Assembly: GCA_945788685.1 (NCBI GenBank)
Contig: CALZMZ010000008.1
Location: 1 to 44,093 of the forward strand
Length of the DNA: 44,093 nt
Direction: 5' to 3'
Source: Thermodesulfovibrionia bacterium
GTDB taxonomy: Bacteria; Nitrospirota; Thermodesulfovibrionia; UBA6902
The position numbers were made by a program, and so were the translations under genes. The notes beneath the pieces are model-generated. The model did not search any database. It was given only the letters and a program-made list of their open reading frames with translations, and was not told the origin of the DNA. Below, piece by piece: positions 26,744 to 35,465 of this stretch. Numbering within the stretch: the stretch's first letter is position 1; the number at the start of each line of letters is the position of its first letter.

Positions 26744-27059
26744 GTTTACTCCTCCTGATTGTTTATATCTATCTATGCCGGTTTCTGATATTGGCTGAAT
26801 ATATACAAATACCATGCCTGCCATAACTCATTGATAAATATTGTTTTCAAGCCGGCATATCCCGTCAAGAAACTGACTGTCCGGTGATATATTGGCTGCG
26901 AATATACGTTTTAACTTGTTCATCAGATGAATACGATAATGGTTTTTAAATAACTGCTCTAAAGTATTAAAGGTAATTGTCCGTAAATATAGCCTAGACA
27001 AAATGCTAGAGCTGTATTACCTGGGCATACAGCTTGTGACATAACAGGAGGGAGTATTC
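26744..27059. other. divergent intergenic region fliL / diguanylate cyclase
   Basis: This 316-bp gap must hold promoters for both directions. I found no GG-N10-GC sigma-54 site and no good sigma-28 site on either strand, and no small gene. Strong Shine-Dalgarno sequences are at both ends (CAGGAGGAG before fliL, CAGGAGGGAG before the cyclase). Confidence 0.5.
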
Positions 27060-28382
27060 ATGTCTGAAGCATTCAATTTAAATGTTACAAAGCAGGATTT
27101 TGAAGAAAAGGTTTCAGTAATAGCTGACGAGGTCCTTAGTATTCTTAAAGAGCTTCACCAGGAAAACAGACAGCAGATCAGCAGTAAACTTATAGCAGAA
27201 AAGATGATCTGGAGAGCATCTCTGAAGAACTTGTTTTCAGATACGGTAAAAAGCACATCTAATGACTGCATTGAATCAGACTACCTGAAGGAAATCTCGG
27301 ATGCATTACTTGACAGGTTAAAAGACCTGTTGCCTGCATCCATGACGGAGAAACTCAACGAACTCAAGGACACCATTCATAATAAAAATATCGCTAATAA
27401 CTCTCAGGATTGGCTGGAGTCCCCGGTCAATATTATTAAGAGACATATAAATTCCCTTACGTCAAGGAATCAGGAGCTGGAAGAATTTATGGTATTAGCA
27501 ATGCAGAACCTGTCTGAAACTGATGTTCAACTCTCAAGTGAGCTCTCATCCCAGAAAGACAAGTTCAGAGAAGACAGATGTTTTGCAGACCAGATCACTG
27601 AAAATATGAACACGATGTCATCTGACATTAATGTATCCGGTAATATCAGCACCATTAAATCAGTTTTAATAAAAAAAATAGTCAGCATTAATTCCCGTAT
27701 CAGTGAAAAAAGAGAGCATGATATGCTGAGATTAAAGGAAACCGAGAATACTCTGGAAGAAATGAGTACACGGCTGTTTGAAATAAAGCAGGAAGCTGAT
27801 GAAATTCGAAAAAGGTCCCAGCAGATTGAATTCGAGGCCATTACAGATGCACTGACAGGATTGCATAATCGTAAGGGATATAACCAGAAAATGTCAGAGA
27901 CGATTGCACATGTAAATAGATACAAGATAAAAGCATCCTTCATAATATGTGATATTGATTATTTCAAACAGATAAACGACAACTTCGGACACAAGGTCGG
28001 TGACCTTGCCTTAAAAAAACTTGCAGCGCTTCTCAGGGAACGCCTCAGGGTGAATGACTTTATTGCCCGGTACGGTGGAGAAGAATTTGCTGTTATATTA
28101 CCGCATACAGATATTGATGGGGCCGCTACAGCAGGAAATGGATTACGTGAATTCATTGATAATGCAGCTTTTTCATATAAAGGCACACAGATCCCCCTGA
28201 CAATCAGTCTTGGTGTCAGCGTATTCAGAAAGGGTGACGATCAATCCACTGTTTTCGAAAGAGCAGACCATGCTCTTTACCTGGCTAAAAAATCCGGCAG
28301 AAATACAGTCAGGACAGAAAACGACGTGATGAAAAGCGAAATGATACTGGATAAGTCTGTTGAGATAACTGAATCCAGTTAA
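27060..28382 (+). CDS. GGDEF diguanylate cyclase
   Basis: A 440-aa cytosolic protein. Residues about 1-250 are helical with heptad coiled-coil character and no recognised sensory domain. The GGDEF domain starts at about 262 (FEAITDALTGLHNRKGYNQ) and carries the active-site RYGGEEF. A product-inhibition I-site RVND lies five residues upstream of GGEEF. It should make c-di-GMP from GTP and be feedback-inhibited. It is encoded between the fliL and chemotaxis operons, so control of motility versus attachment is likely (inference). The N-terminal half may sense or dimerise; no membrane segment is seen. Confidence 0.93.
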   Translation: MSEAFNLNVTKQDFEEKVSVIADEVLSILKELHQENRQQISSKLIAEKMIWRASLKNLFSDTVKSTSNDCIESDYLKEISDALLDRLKDLLPASMTEKLNELKDTIHNKNIANNSQDWLESPVNIIKRHINSLTSRNQELEEFMVLAMQNLSETDVQLSSELSSQKDKFREDRCFADQITENMNTMSSDINVSGNISTIKSVLIKKIVSINSRISEKREHDMLRLKETENTLEEMSTRLFEIKQEADEIRKRSQQIEFEAITDALTGLHNRKGYNQKMSETIAHVNRYKIKASFIICDIDYFKQINDNFGHKVGDLALKKLAALLRERLRVNDFIARYGGEEFAVILPHTDIDGAATAGNGLREFIDNAAFSYKGTQIPLTISLGVSVFRKGDDQSTVFERADHALYLAKKSGRNTVRTENDVMKSEMILDKSVEITESS

Positions 28383-28401
28383 AAAATATCCTGAAAAAAG
28401 G

Positions 28402-28490
28402 TTTATGGTCATGGGTTATGGGTCATGGGTCATGGGTTATGGGGATCTATCACCTATCACCTATCACCAATAACCTGTATCATTACCCAC
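28402..28490. repeat. two heptad repeat arrays
   Basis: TYATGGG occurs five times in phase at 28409-28443 (TCATGGG, TTATGGG, TCATGGG, TCATGGG, TTATGGG), preceded by a degenerate copy. It is followed by TATCACC x3 and AATAACC at 28448-28475, then decayed 7-mers. The two arrays have different units but the same 7-bp period. Confidence 0.85.
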
Positions 28491-28511
28491 CTCAAGTAAT
28501 ATTACCTATCA

Positions 28512-28519
28512 ACCGATAA
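28512..28519 (+). promoter_or_regulatory. possible sigma-28 -10 box before the chemotaxis operon
   Basis: ACCGATAA differs from GCCGATAA by one base. The -35 is poor: TCAA with a 16-nt spacer. It lies about 105 bases before the first gene of the che operon. Position supports it, sequence only partly. A much weaker GG-N10-GC arrangement also occurs at 28537-28552. Confidence 0.3.
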
Positions 28520-28624
28520 TTATCTTAGGTTGTAACTGGTTTTCGGCATGCACTTTTCTGATGAACGGAAAAGAAGCATTAACAAAATGTCTGATTTGCC
28601 AGAGACCATTAATAAGAGGAGAAC

Positions 28625-30049
28625 ATGCATACAGCAACATTGCAGAAATTACTGAAGCATCTGAATGATGGCAATCCTGAAACCAGACGCACTGCTGCAG
28701 AAGATCTCGCAAAGGGTGACGAGAGAGCAATTTACCCTCTTATCAAGGCGCTCAGAGATGATAACCTGGGCGTACAGGACGCAGCCATGCGGTCACTTAT
28801 TGAGATAGGGAGTGAACCTGCGGCATACATGGTACTGCCCCTGCTCAGGGAAAACTCTCTACTGCGTAATACCGCATTAATAATTCTTAAGGAACTTGGC
28901 AAAATATCAGTACCACTTCTGTATATACTGCTTGATGATAAGGATGATGATATAAGAAAGTTTGCCATTGATCTCATTCATGATATTGCATACTGCAATT
29001 ATCCTGAGAAACTGGTTGAACTGCTGACCGGTGATCCGAATGCCAATGTACGTGCAGCAGCAGCAAAAACATTAGGCACACTGCAATACAAAAAGGCTGT
29101 CCCCCTGCTCATACATGCCTTAAAGGATGACGAGTGGGTCAGTTTCTCAGCGCTGGAGTCACTCACCACTTTTCATGATGAACAGGCAACAGATGCTGTT
29201 CTGGAACTTTTACAACACCCTTCAGATGCTCTCAGATTTGCAGCAATTGAGGCCTTTGGTAAAATGCGTTTGTCAAAGGCCACAGAACATCTGGTTACAC
29301 ATCTTTCCAGGTCCGAACAGTATGAGAAGCTTGCCACCGTCAAAAGTCTTGTAGAAATCGGTGCATTGCCTTCATCCCCTGACATTGCAGATGCATTAAT
29401 GGAAGTCCTCAAGGACGATGACATCGATAATAAGTTACTAGCCATCAAGGGACTGATATCAATCAAATATGAGAAAGCGATACATAATATAATCGACATT
29501 GCAGGCTCTCTTGATATTTCAGATCCGGGCGGTGAAGAAATATTTTATGCTATCAAAAAAATGCTTCAGAATTTTGGATGCAATAGCCAGATACTCAATA
29601 TTCTTGATGATCAGACGGTAAAGTACAGAGGCAAGGTAATAGCAATAGAACTTGTCGGAGACCTGAAGTGTCCCGGGGCCGTCCCTGTACTTATCAAATT
29701 ACTAAGCAGTGATCATAGGGATGTGAGAAGGTCAAGCATTGATTCGCTGGGCAAAATTGATAGTGAAGAATCAAGGGACCATCTGATAGCAGCGATAAGC
29801 GATCATGACAGTCACGTAAGAAAATCTGCCGTGTCATCCATCGGGCAAATAGGTGATTTGTCCGCATTTGAGCCGCTGGTGTCAATGCTGAAAAATGAGC
29901 AATACAGCGACATCATTGATGAATTCATAATTGCTCTCTTACATATTAATTCCGGATTACTTGTTGAACGTATTGATGAGTTTGATAAATCAATTCAGGA
30001 GCTGATCTCAAGGTATGCCGCCAGTCTCAATTCGGGGGTTTCATGCTGA
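28625..30049 (+). CDS. HEAT-repeat protein of the chemotaxis operon
   Basis: A 474-aa protein built almost entirely of HEAT/PBS-lyase-like helical repeats, about 14 units of roughly 31 residues. Examples are LNDGNPETRRTAAEDLAKGD, LTGDPNANVRAAAAKTLGTL and LSSDHRDVRRSSIDSLGKID. Such repeats bind proteins; no catalytic motif is present. The start is behind GAGGAG. It overlaps cheR by 7 bp, so it is co-translated with the receptor methyltransferase. A role in CheR binding or array organisation is plausible but unproved. Confidence 0.9.
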   Translation: MHTATLQKLLKHLNDGNPETRRTAAEDLAKGDERAIYPLIKALRDDNLGVQDAAMRSLIEIGSEPAAYMVLPLLRENSLLRNTALIILKELGKISVPLLYILLDDKDDDIRKFAIDLIHDIAYCNYPEKLVELLTGDPNANVRAAAAKTLGTLQYKKAVPLLIHALKDDEWVSFSALESLTTFHDEQATDAVLELLQHPSDALRFAAIEAFGKMRLSKATEHLVTHLSRSEQYEKLATVKSLVEIGALPSSPDIADALMEVLKDDDIDNKLLAIKGLISIKYEKAIHNIIDIAGSLDISDPGGEEIFYAIKKMLQNFGCNSQILNILDDQTVKYRGKVIAIELVGDLKCPGAVPVLIKLLSSDHRDVRRSSIDSLGKIDSEESRDHLIAAISDHDSHVRKSAVSSIGQIGDLSAFEPLVSMLKNEQYSDIIDEFIIALLHINSGLLVERIDEFDKSIQELISRYAASLNSGVSC

Positions 30050-30867
30050 ATATACCCCTCTCGGATACAACCTTTAAAAATATCAGGGATTACATATATG
30101 AGAAAAGCGGCATATATATTTCAGACACAAAAAAATATCTGATCGAAAACAGGCTGTCGAGAATACTTCACGAGAAAAAAATGAATAGTTTTGAAGAATA
30201 TTTAAAGACAGTGAAATTCAACTCAAACGGTAGTGAACTGTCCAGATTATTTGATGCAGTGACCACGAATGAGACATATTTTTTCAGAGAGGAGCATCAG
30301 CTCACAACGCTGATAGACCATATAATACCCTCTGTTATGCAAGGCAATAAAAATTCTCATAAGTTTAAAGTATGGTCAGCTGCATGTTCTACAGGTGAAG
30401 AACCATACACAATCGCGATGATGCTCATGGAAAAGCGGTTGACAACAAAGGACTTTGAAATTAAGGCATCAGATATAAGTGACGGAGTCCTTTCATCAGC
30501 AAAAAAGGCGGTGTATAATTCTTATTCTGTCAGAAATATCCCTGGTCATTATCTGAATAAATACTTTGATTCAAAAGGGGATAACTTCAACCTCAGCTCC
30601 CGTGTAAAAAGTTCTGTTAACTTCAGGAAGATAAACCTGATCGATGACAGGGGTATGAATTCAATAAGAGGTATGGATGTGATCTTCTGCAGAAATGTTC
30701 TCATATATTTTGATAATAAAGCCAAACAGAAGGTCGTTTCCAACCTGTATGACAGTCTGATTCCTGGAGGTTATTTAATTATAGGGTCCTCTGAAAGCCT
30801 TCACAATGTTACCAGGGCTTTCAGACCCAGCATATTAAACAAAGTGATTGTATATCAGAAGGTATAA
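30043..30867 (+). CDS. cheR: chemotaxis receptor methyltransferase CheR
   Basis: A 274-aa protein: N-terminal helical CheR domain (TTNETYFFREEHQLTTL) and a SAM-binding domain with KVWSAACSTGEEPYTIAM and MDVIFCRNVLIYFD. It methylates glutamates of chemoreceptors and counteracts CheB. No C-terminal pentapeptide-binding or TPR extension is seen. The start overlaps the HEAT-repeat gene. Confidence 0.97.
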   Translation: MLNIPLSDTTFKNIRDYIYEKSGIYISDTKKYLIENRLSRILHEKKMNSFEEYLKTVKFNSNGSELSRLFDAVTTNETYFFREEHQLTTLIDHIIPSVMQGNKNSHKFKVWSAACSTGEEPYTIAMMLMEKRLTTKDFEIKASDISDGVLSSAKKAVYNSYSVRNIPGHYLNKYFDSKGDNFNLSSRVKSSVNFRKINLIDDRGMNSIRGMDVIFCRNVLIYFDNKAKQKVVSNLYDSLIPGGYLIIGSSESLHNVTRAFRPSILNKVIVYQKV

Positions 30868-30915
30868 CATGGAAAAATCAAATAAACAAATAAACATAAG
30901 ATATGAGGTATCACC

Positions 30916-31296
30916 ATGAATATAATGGTAGTAGATGACTGCTCTACAACACGGAAGCTGCTCGGACACTATCTGAAGTCCAGGGGGTATTCTGTTGTTT
31001 TTGCCGAGAACGGACTTGATGCCGTTGAAAAACTCGGCACGAATACTGTTAACCTCGTCATGACAGATCTGAATATGCCGTATATGGATGGAATGGAGCT
31101 TGTCAAGACGTTACGGTCGGATCCAGCACACTCGGAATTACCGATATTAATGGTTACAACAGAAAATGACGAAATAGAAAAAGAAAAGGCCATGAGAAAT
31201 GGTGCGAACGGTTATATGATCAAACCGGTAACAGGCGATGCTATTGCTAATGAAATAAAATCCATAATTAAACAGTTTTTTACCAAGGGAGGATAA
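30916..31296 (+). CDS. single-domain response regulator (CheY-like)
   Basis: A 126-aa receiver domain: acidic pair in VVDDCSTTRKLL, phosphoacceptor D51 in MTDLNMPYMDG, switch T in MVTTENDE, and K in MIKPVTG. It is distinct from the second receiver, encoded 3 bp downstream. It could be a phosphate sink, an adaptation regulator or an alternative motor ligand. The neighbouring protein at 31300 resembles motor-binding CheY more closely. Confidence 0.93.
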   Translation: MNIMVVDDCSTTRKLLGHYLKSRGYSVVFAENGLDAVEKLGTNTVNLVMTDLNMPYMDGMELVKTLRSDPAHSELPILMVTTENDEIEKEKAMRNGANGYMIKPVTGDAIANEIKSIIKQFFTKGG

Positions 31297-31299
31297 CAC

Positions 31300-31707
31300 A
31301 TGTTAGATTTATCATTAAAGGTACTGGTAGTTGATGATTTCTCAACAATGAGAAGAATAGTAAAGAACCTCTTGAAACAGATCGGATATTCCGATATTGA
31401 GGAAGCTGAAGATGGAGTACAGGCCCTTTCCAAGCTGCAAAACGGAGGCTTTGGTCTTGTCGTAAGTGACTGGAACATGCCGAATATGGACGGACTTGAC
31501 ATGCTTAAGGCGATCCGGCATGACGCTGCAATAAAGGACATGCCGGTTTTAATGGTGACAGCTGAAGCAGAGAAAGAAAAAGTCATTACCGCCATACAGG
31601 CAGGGGTAAACAATTATGTTGTTAAACCTTTTACCGGAGAGATACTGAAAGAAAAGCTTGACAAGATTTTCGATAAAATAGCTTCAGATCAAAAGGTAAA
31701 TACCTAG
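31300..31707 (+). CDS. cheY: chemotaxis response regulator CheY
   Basis: A 135-aa receiver domain: [20 protein letters not shown], phosphoacceptor D57 in [11 protein letters not shown] in MVTAEAEKE and K in VVKPFTG. The [10 protein letters not shown] block and the same phosphoacceptor number as E. coli CheY mark it as the motor-binding CheY. Targets are the FliM peptide LSQDEVDALL and the CheZ domain encoded in this operon. A strong AAGGGAGGA precedes the ATG. Confidence 0.95.
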   Translation: MLDLSLKVLVVDDFSTMRRIVKNLLKQIGYSDIEEAEDGVQALSKLQNGGFGLVVSDWNMPNMDGLDMLKAIRHDAAIKDMPVLMVTAEAEKEKVITAIQAGVNNYVVKPFTGEILKEKLDKIFDKIASDQKVNT

Positions 31708-31724
31708 GGTTGTAATGGAGATAT

Positions 31725-33617
31725 ATGATGAACGATGAAATGGAAGAAATTATAGCCGAGTTCATTACTGAGGCGGAAGAGTCTCTGGACAGGATAGAGC
31801 CCTTATTTGTAGAACTCGAACAAAAAGGGGAAGACAAGGACCTGATTAATGATATCTTCAGATCCATGCACACGATCAAGGGAGCTGCAGGTTTTCTTGG
31901 TTATCAGTTAGTTGTTGATGTTGCTCACTCATCAGAGAACATAATGAAAAAACTCCGTGAAGGAGAAATAGCCCTTTCCAAAGAGTTAATGGATGTAATT
32001 CTAAAGTCCATAGACATGCTCAGGGTACTCCTTGAACATATCAGGGAGAAAGACGGGATTGAAGAAGATGTTTCTCCCCTGGTCAGTGAGCTGGAATCAG
32101 TGCTGTCAGATGCAGTTAATGGTCAGGGAGCTGCTGCTGATGGAGCGGAAGCTGATAATCAGACAGAACCCGGGCCGCAGGAAAAAACTGTTTCCGCTGA
32201 GAGTATTCAAGTTCAGAATGTAACTGAAGATGCGTGTCCTGCACCTGAGGCAGTCATTTCATCTGAGCAGGAAAGTCATCCTGAAGCCTCTGAAAGATCC
32301 AAAGTGGTACCGGAACCTGAAACAGCAACAGCAGAGGAGCCTCAGCAAAACGGCACAGCGGTGAAGAATGCACCTGCAGTTCCACCTAAAGACCATGGTC
32401 AAAAACTGAAAGAAAAATCTGCTCAAAATCTCCGGGTAGACGTAGAGAGAATCGATAAAGTAATGGATCTGGCAGGAGAAGTCGTGCTTGTAAGAAACAG
32501 GCTGTTGAATCTGTGTAACTATTTCGACCAGAAATACAATGATGATCCCCAGTCAGAATCATTGACTGAAACCGTATCATTTCTTGACCGCGTAACATCA
32601 GATATGCAGCTCGCGGTCATGAGAATCCGGATGCAGCCGATTAAAAAGGTCCTGGGAAAATTTCCACGGTTTGTACGGGACATGTCCGCTACTCTTAATA
32701 AGGATGTGGAACTGGTAATTACCGGTGAAGGGACCGAGGTTGATAAAACTGTAATTGAACATATAGGAGATCCATTAACACATATCCTCAGGAATTCAAT
32801 TGATCACGGCCTTGAACCCACTGAAGACAGAATAGCAAAAGGCAAGCCGTCAAAGGGAACGGTCAAAGTGGATATTTATCAAAAAGGCAATCAGGTAGTA
32901 ATAGAGGTTTCTGATGACGGCAAGGGAATGGATATCAACAAGCTGAAGAAAAAAGCCATAGATAAAGGTCTTATTACAAGGGATGAAGCAGCGAAAATGA
33001 CTGATGAAGCTGCTACAGACCTGATTTTCATGGCCGGATTTTCAACCAAGGAAGAGGCAACTGAACTTAGCGGCCGCGGGGTTGGAATGGATGTTGTAAA
33101 AAATAATATATCAATGTTAAACGGCTATGTCGAGATTTCAACAGAAAAAGATGCAGGGTCAACTTTCAGGATCTGCATCCCTCTGACGTTAGCAATAATC
33201 CAGGCATTAATGGTCGAGGTATCAGGTGAAAAATACGCAATACCACTGTCTCCCATAGAAGAAACATTACAGGTCTCACGCGATGAAATTGATAATGTTT
33301 CAGGTCAAAATGTAATTGTCATTCGTGACAGGGTCTGTCCCCTGTTTGAATTAAATGATCTTCTTCATACAGGAGGCAATGGTTCTGACCGTGCAGACAA
33401 CAAATATATTATTGTTATTTCCATGGGCGATAAAAAATACTGCATAGCTGTTGACAAACTGCTGGGTCAGGAAGAGGTTGTTATAAAGACCCTTGACGGG
33501 ATTGACACGTCAACCTCATTTGTCCTGGGCGCAACAATTACAGGTGATGGTAAAGTGGTTTTTATTCTTGACGTGACCGGAATTTCAAGGAACCTTGTGG
33601 AAATAACAAAAAGTTAA
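31725..33617 (+). CDS. cheA: chemotaxis histidine kinase CheA
   Basis: A 630-aa protein. The P1 Hpt domain carries phospho-accepting H49 in RSMHTIKGAAGFLG. Residues about 130-235 are a Glu/Ala/Pro-rich low-complexity linker with no recognisable P2 CheY-binding fold. P3 dimerisation follows (NLRVDVERIDKVMDLAGEVVLVRNRLL), then P4 kinase with HILRNSIDHGLE and DDGKGMDI, and a C-terminal CheW-like P5. It phosphorylates CheY and CheB at the receptor array. The missing P2 may lower specificity or rate of CheY binding. Confidence 0.97.
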   Translation: MMNDEMEEIIAEFITEAEESLDRIEPLFVELEQKGEDKDLINDIFRSMHTIKGAAGFLGYQLVVDVAHSSENIMKKLREGEIALSKELMDVILKSIDMLRVLLEHIREKDGIEEDVSPLVSELESVLSDAVNGQGAAADGAEADNQTEPGPQEKTVSAESIQVQNVTEDACPAPEAVISSEQESHPEASERSKVVPEPETATAEEPQQNGTAVKNAPAVPPKDHGQKLKEKSAQNLRVDVERIDKVMDLAGEVVLVRNRLLNLCNYFDQKYNDDPQSESLTETVSFLDRVTSDMQLAVMRIRMQPIKKVLGKFPRFVRDMSATLNKDVELVITGEGTEVDKTVIEHIGDPLTHILRNSIDHGLEPTEDRIAKGKPSKGTVKVDIYQKGNQVVIEVSDDGKGMDINKLKKKAIDKGLITRDEAAKMTDEAATDLIFMAGFSTKEEATELSGRGVGMDVVKNNISMLNGYVEISTEKDAGSTFRICIPLTLAIIQALMVEVSGEKYAIPLSPIEETLQVSRDEIDNVSGQNVIVIRDRVCPLFELNDLLHTGGNGSDRADNKYIIVISMGDKKYCIAVDKLLGQEEVVIKTLDGIDTSTSFVLGATITGDGKVVFILDVTGISRNLVEITKS

Positions 33618-33651
33618 ACAATAAGAAGAAGAATACATAAAGGAGTATTGC

Positions 33652-34890
33652 ATGGAACAGTACATTGGATTCAGAAACGGCTCAAGTGAATATATGATAC
33701 CTATTCTTAAAGTCCGTGAAATAATAAGAGCGCCTTCTGTAACTGCCCTGCCTCATTTACCTGAATATATAGAGGGGGTTACTAACCTGAGAGGTTCCAT
33801 TATTCCCATAATCAATCTTAAAAGCCTTCTTAATACCTGTACTGACGACTGCAAGGGAAGCACTGTCATTGTTATTTCAACAGGTCAAATAACCTTTGGA
33901 ATAGTTGTTGACGGTATAACCGGTGTTGTTAATGTAGATCCTTCCAGAATTGATCTGCCTGACGGTTTCTTCAGCGGAAATACTGAACACATCGAGGGGG
34001 TTGCAAAACTGGAGGACAAACTTATTGTCCTGCTTGATACACAAAAACTGCTCCCGATTGATGACCTTAGCCTGCTTGAAGAAGCCGTAGTCAAGGTAAC
34101 TGACCTGGGAGATGGCGAAAGTGTTGAGGTGATCAAGGAAATTGAAACAATAGGAGGCAAAATTACGGTAAAAGAGCTGCATGATGCCAAAGAATATCTT
34201 GACAGCAGGTTTGATAACAATGATCCGCAGCATAGTGTATTCAATAAAATGGTCGGCCTCCTGGATGCAATGGCCAGTCAGGAATATAATAAGATCGAAA
34301 CAATAATTAATGAACTCGTCAAGGATACAGACAGCGACATCTTTAAGGAAGTTGGAATGATCACAAGAAAATTACATGACTCAATTAATGAATTCAAGAA
34401 TTCGATTGATTCAGGATTGGACAGACTTACGACCGAGAGTGTACCAAATGCTGTAGACAAATTACAGTTTGTCATGAGCAGGACTGAAGAAGCTGCCAAC
34501 AAAACCATGTCCATTGTTGAAAGATATTTTGAGGAGGCTGATGATTTTTCAGGACATATTAAAAGTCTTTCCGGCCCGGAAGAATCCTTGAATTACCTGA
34601 AAACATTTAAAGAGGCCATGGATAATGACCTGACCGATATACTGACGGCCCAGCAGTTTCAGGACATTACCGGTCAGACGATCAAGAAGGTCATTGCTCT
34701 TGTCAATACGGTAGAAGTGGAGCTGGTCGGATTGATAAGCAATCATGGTATGCCCCTGAAAGTTGAGCATGCTGAAAAACAGAATAACGAGGAATTGAAA
34801 CAGGAGGAAGATCAGTGGGCCAGTGAAAAACCGCATGAAAAAGTCACTCAATCTGATGTGGAATCGCTCCTGAACGATTTTGGATTCTAA
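33652..34890 (+). CDS. CheW-CheZ fusion: array-tethered CheY-P phosphatase
   Basis: A 412-aa protein. Residues about 1-140 are a CheW domain (IGFRNGSSEYMIPILKVREI, VTNLRGSIIPIINLKSLL, KLIVLLDTQKLL). Residues about 165-412 are CheZ: a long helical bundle with AQQFQDITGQTIKKVIALVN, in which D338 and Q342 match catalytic D143 and Q147 of E. coli CheZ. The C-terminal tail QSDVESLLNDFGF matches the CheY-binding peptide QDQVDDLLDSLGF. The CheW part would hold the phosphatase in the receptor-CheA array. A separate cheW follows. The frame is continuous and both parts are complete, so the fusion is not an artefact of a missing stop. Confidence 0.9.
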   Translation: MEQYIGFRNGSSEYMIPILKVREIIRAPSVTALPHLPEYIEGVTNLRGSIIPIINLKSLLNTCTDDCKGSTVIVISTGQITFGIVVDGITGVVNVDPSRIDLPDGFFSGNTEHIEGVAKLEDKLIVLLDTQKLLPIDDLSLLEEAVVKVTDLGDGESVEVIKEIETIGGKITVKELHDAKEYLDSRFDNNDPQHSVFNKMVGLLDAMASQEYNKIETIINELVKDTDSDIFKEVGMITRKLHDSINEFKNSIDSGLDRLTTESVPNAVDKLQFVMSRTEEAANKTMSIVERYFEEADDFSGHIKSLSGPEESLNYLKTFKEAMDNDLTDILTAQQFQDITGQTIKKVIALVNTVEVELVGLISNHGMPLKVEHAEKQNNEELKQEEDQWASEKPHEKVTQSDVESLLNDFGF

Positions 34891-34940
34891 CGAGATGTAT
34901 CATGAGTTATTACATAAAGAGAAAATAATGGAGGTGTAAA

Positions 34941-35396
34941 ATGGAAAGTGCAACTGTAGGAGAAGATATATTACAGTTTGTAACATTCAATCTGAATAAT
35001 GAAGAGTATGCCGTGGACATACTGAGTGTCCAGGAAATAAACAGGATAACAGAAATAACAAAAGTTCCGAATTCAGAACATTATGTTGAAGGTGTCGTCA
35101 ACCTCAGGGGTAAGGTAATACCAATTATCAATCTTAGAAAGAAATTCGGCTTTGAAGAGAAAGACAGGGATGACAGCTCAAGAATTATCATTATGGAGAT
35201 ACAGAATATTACAAATGGTCTGGTCGTTGATTCAGTATCCGAAGTATTACGGATTCCTGCATCAATCATTGAGCCTACGCCTCCGATGTCTGCTGATCAG
35301 AACAGTCAATTTATCAGGGGCATAGCCAAGCTGGATGGCAGACTTATCATTCTGCTTGATATTGATAAGCTTATAGGTAAAGAAGTTGAGGCATGA
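34941..35396 (+). CDS. cheW: chemotaxis coupling protein CheW
   Basis: A 151-aa single CheW domain: LQFVTFNLNNEEYAVDILSVQEI, VEGVVNLRGKVIPIINLRKKFG and AKLDGRLIILLDIDKLI. It links receptors to CheA. The start follows TGGAGGTG. It is the stand-alone partner of the CheW-CheZ fusion 50 bp upstream. Confidence 0.97.
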   Translation: MESATVGEDILQFVTFNLNNEEYAVDILSVQEINRITEITKVPNSEHYVEGVVNLRGKVIPIINLRKKFGFEEKDRDDSSRIIIMEIQNITNGLVVDSVSEVLRIPASIIEPTPPMSADQNSQFIRGIAKLDGRLIILLDIDKLIGKEVEA

Positions 35397-35465
35397 TACA
35401 TCATGCATTATTACATGTATCAACAGGCTGTCTCTATAGATGCTCAGAAATAAAGGGAGATATAC

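Noticed and set aside
26744-27059. Sigma-28 site on the plus strand (TAAA-N15-GTCCGTAA)
   Set aside because: Only five of eight -10 bases match; not better than chance in an AT-rich gap.
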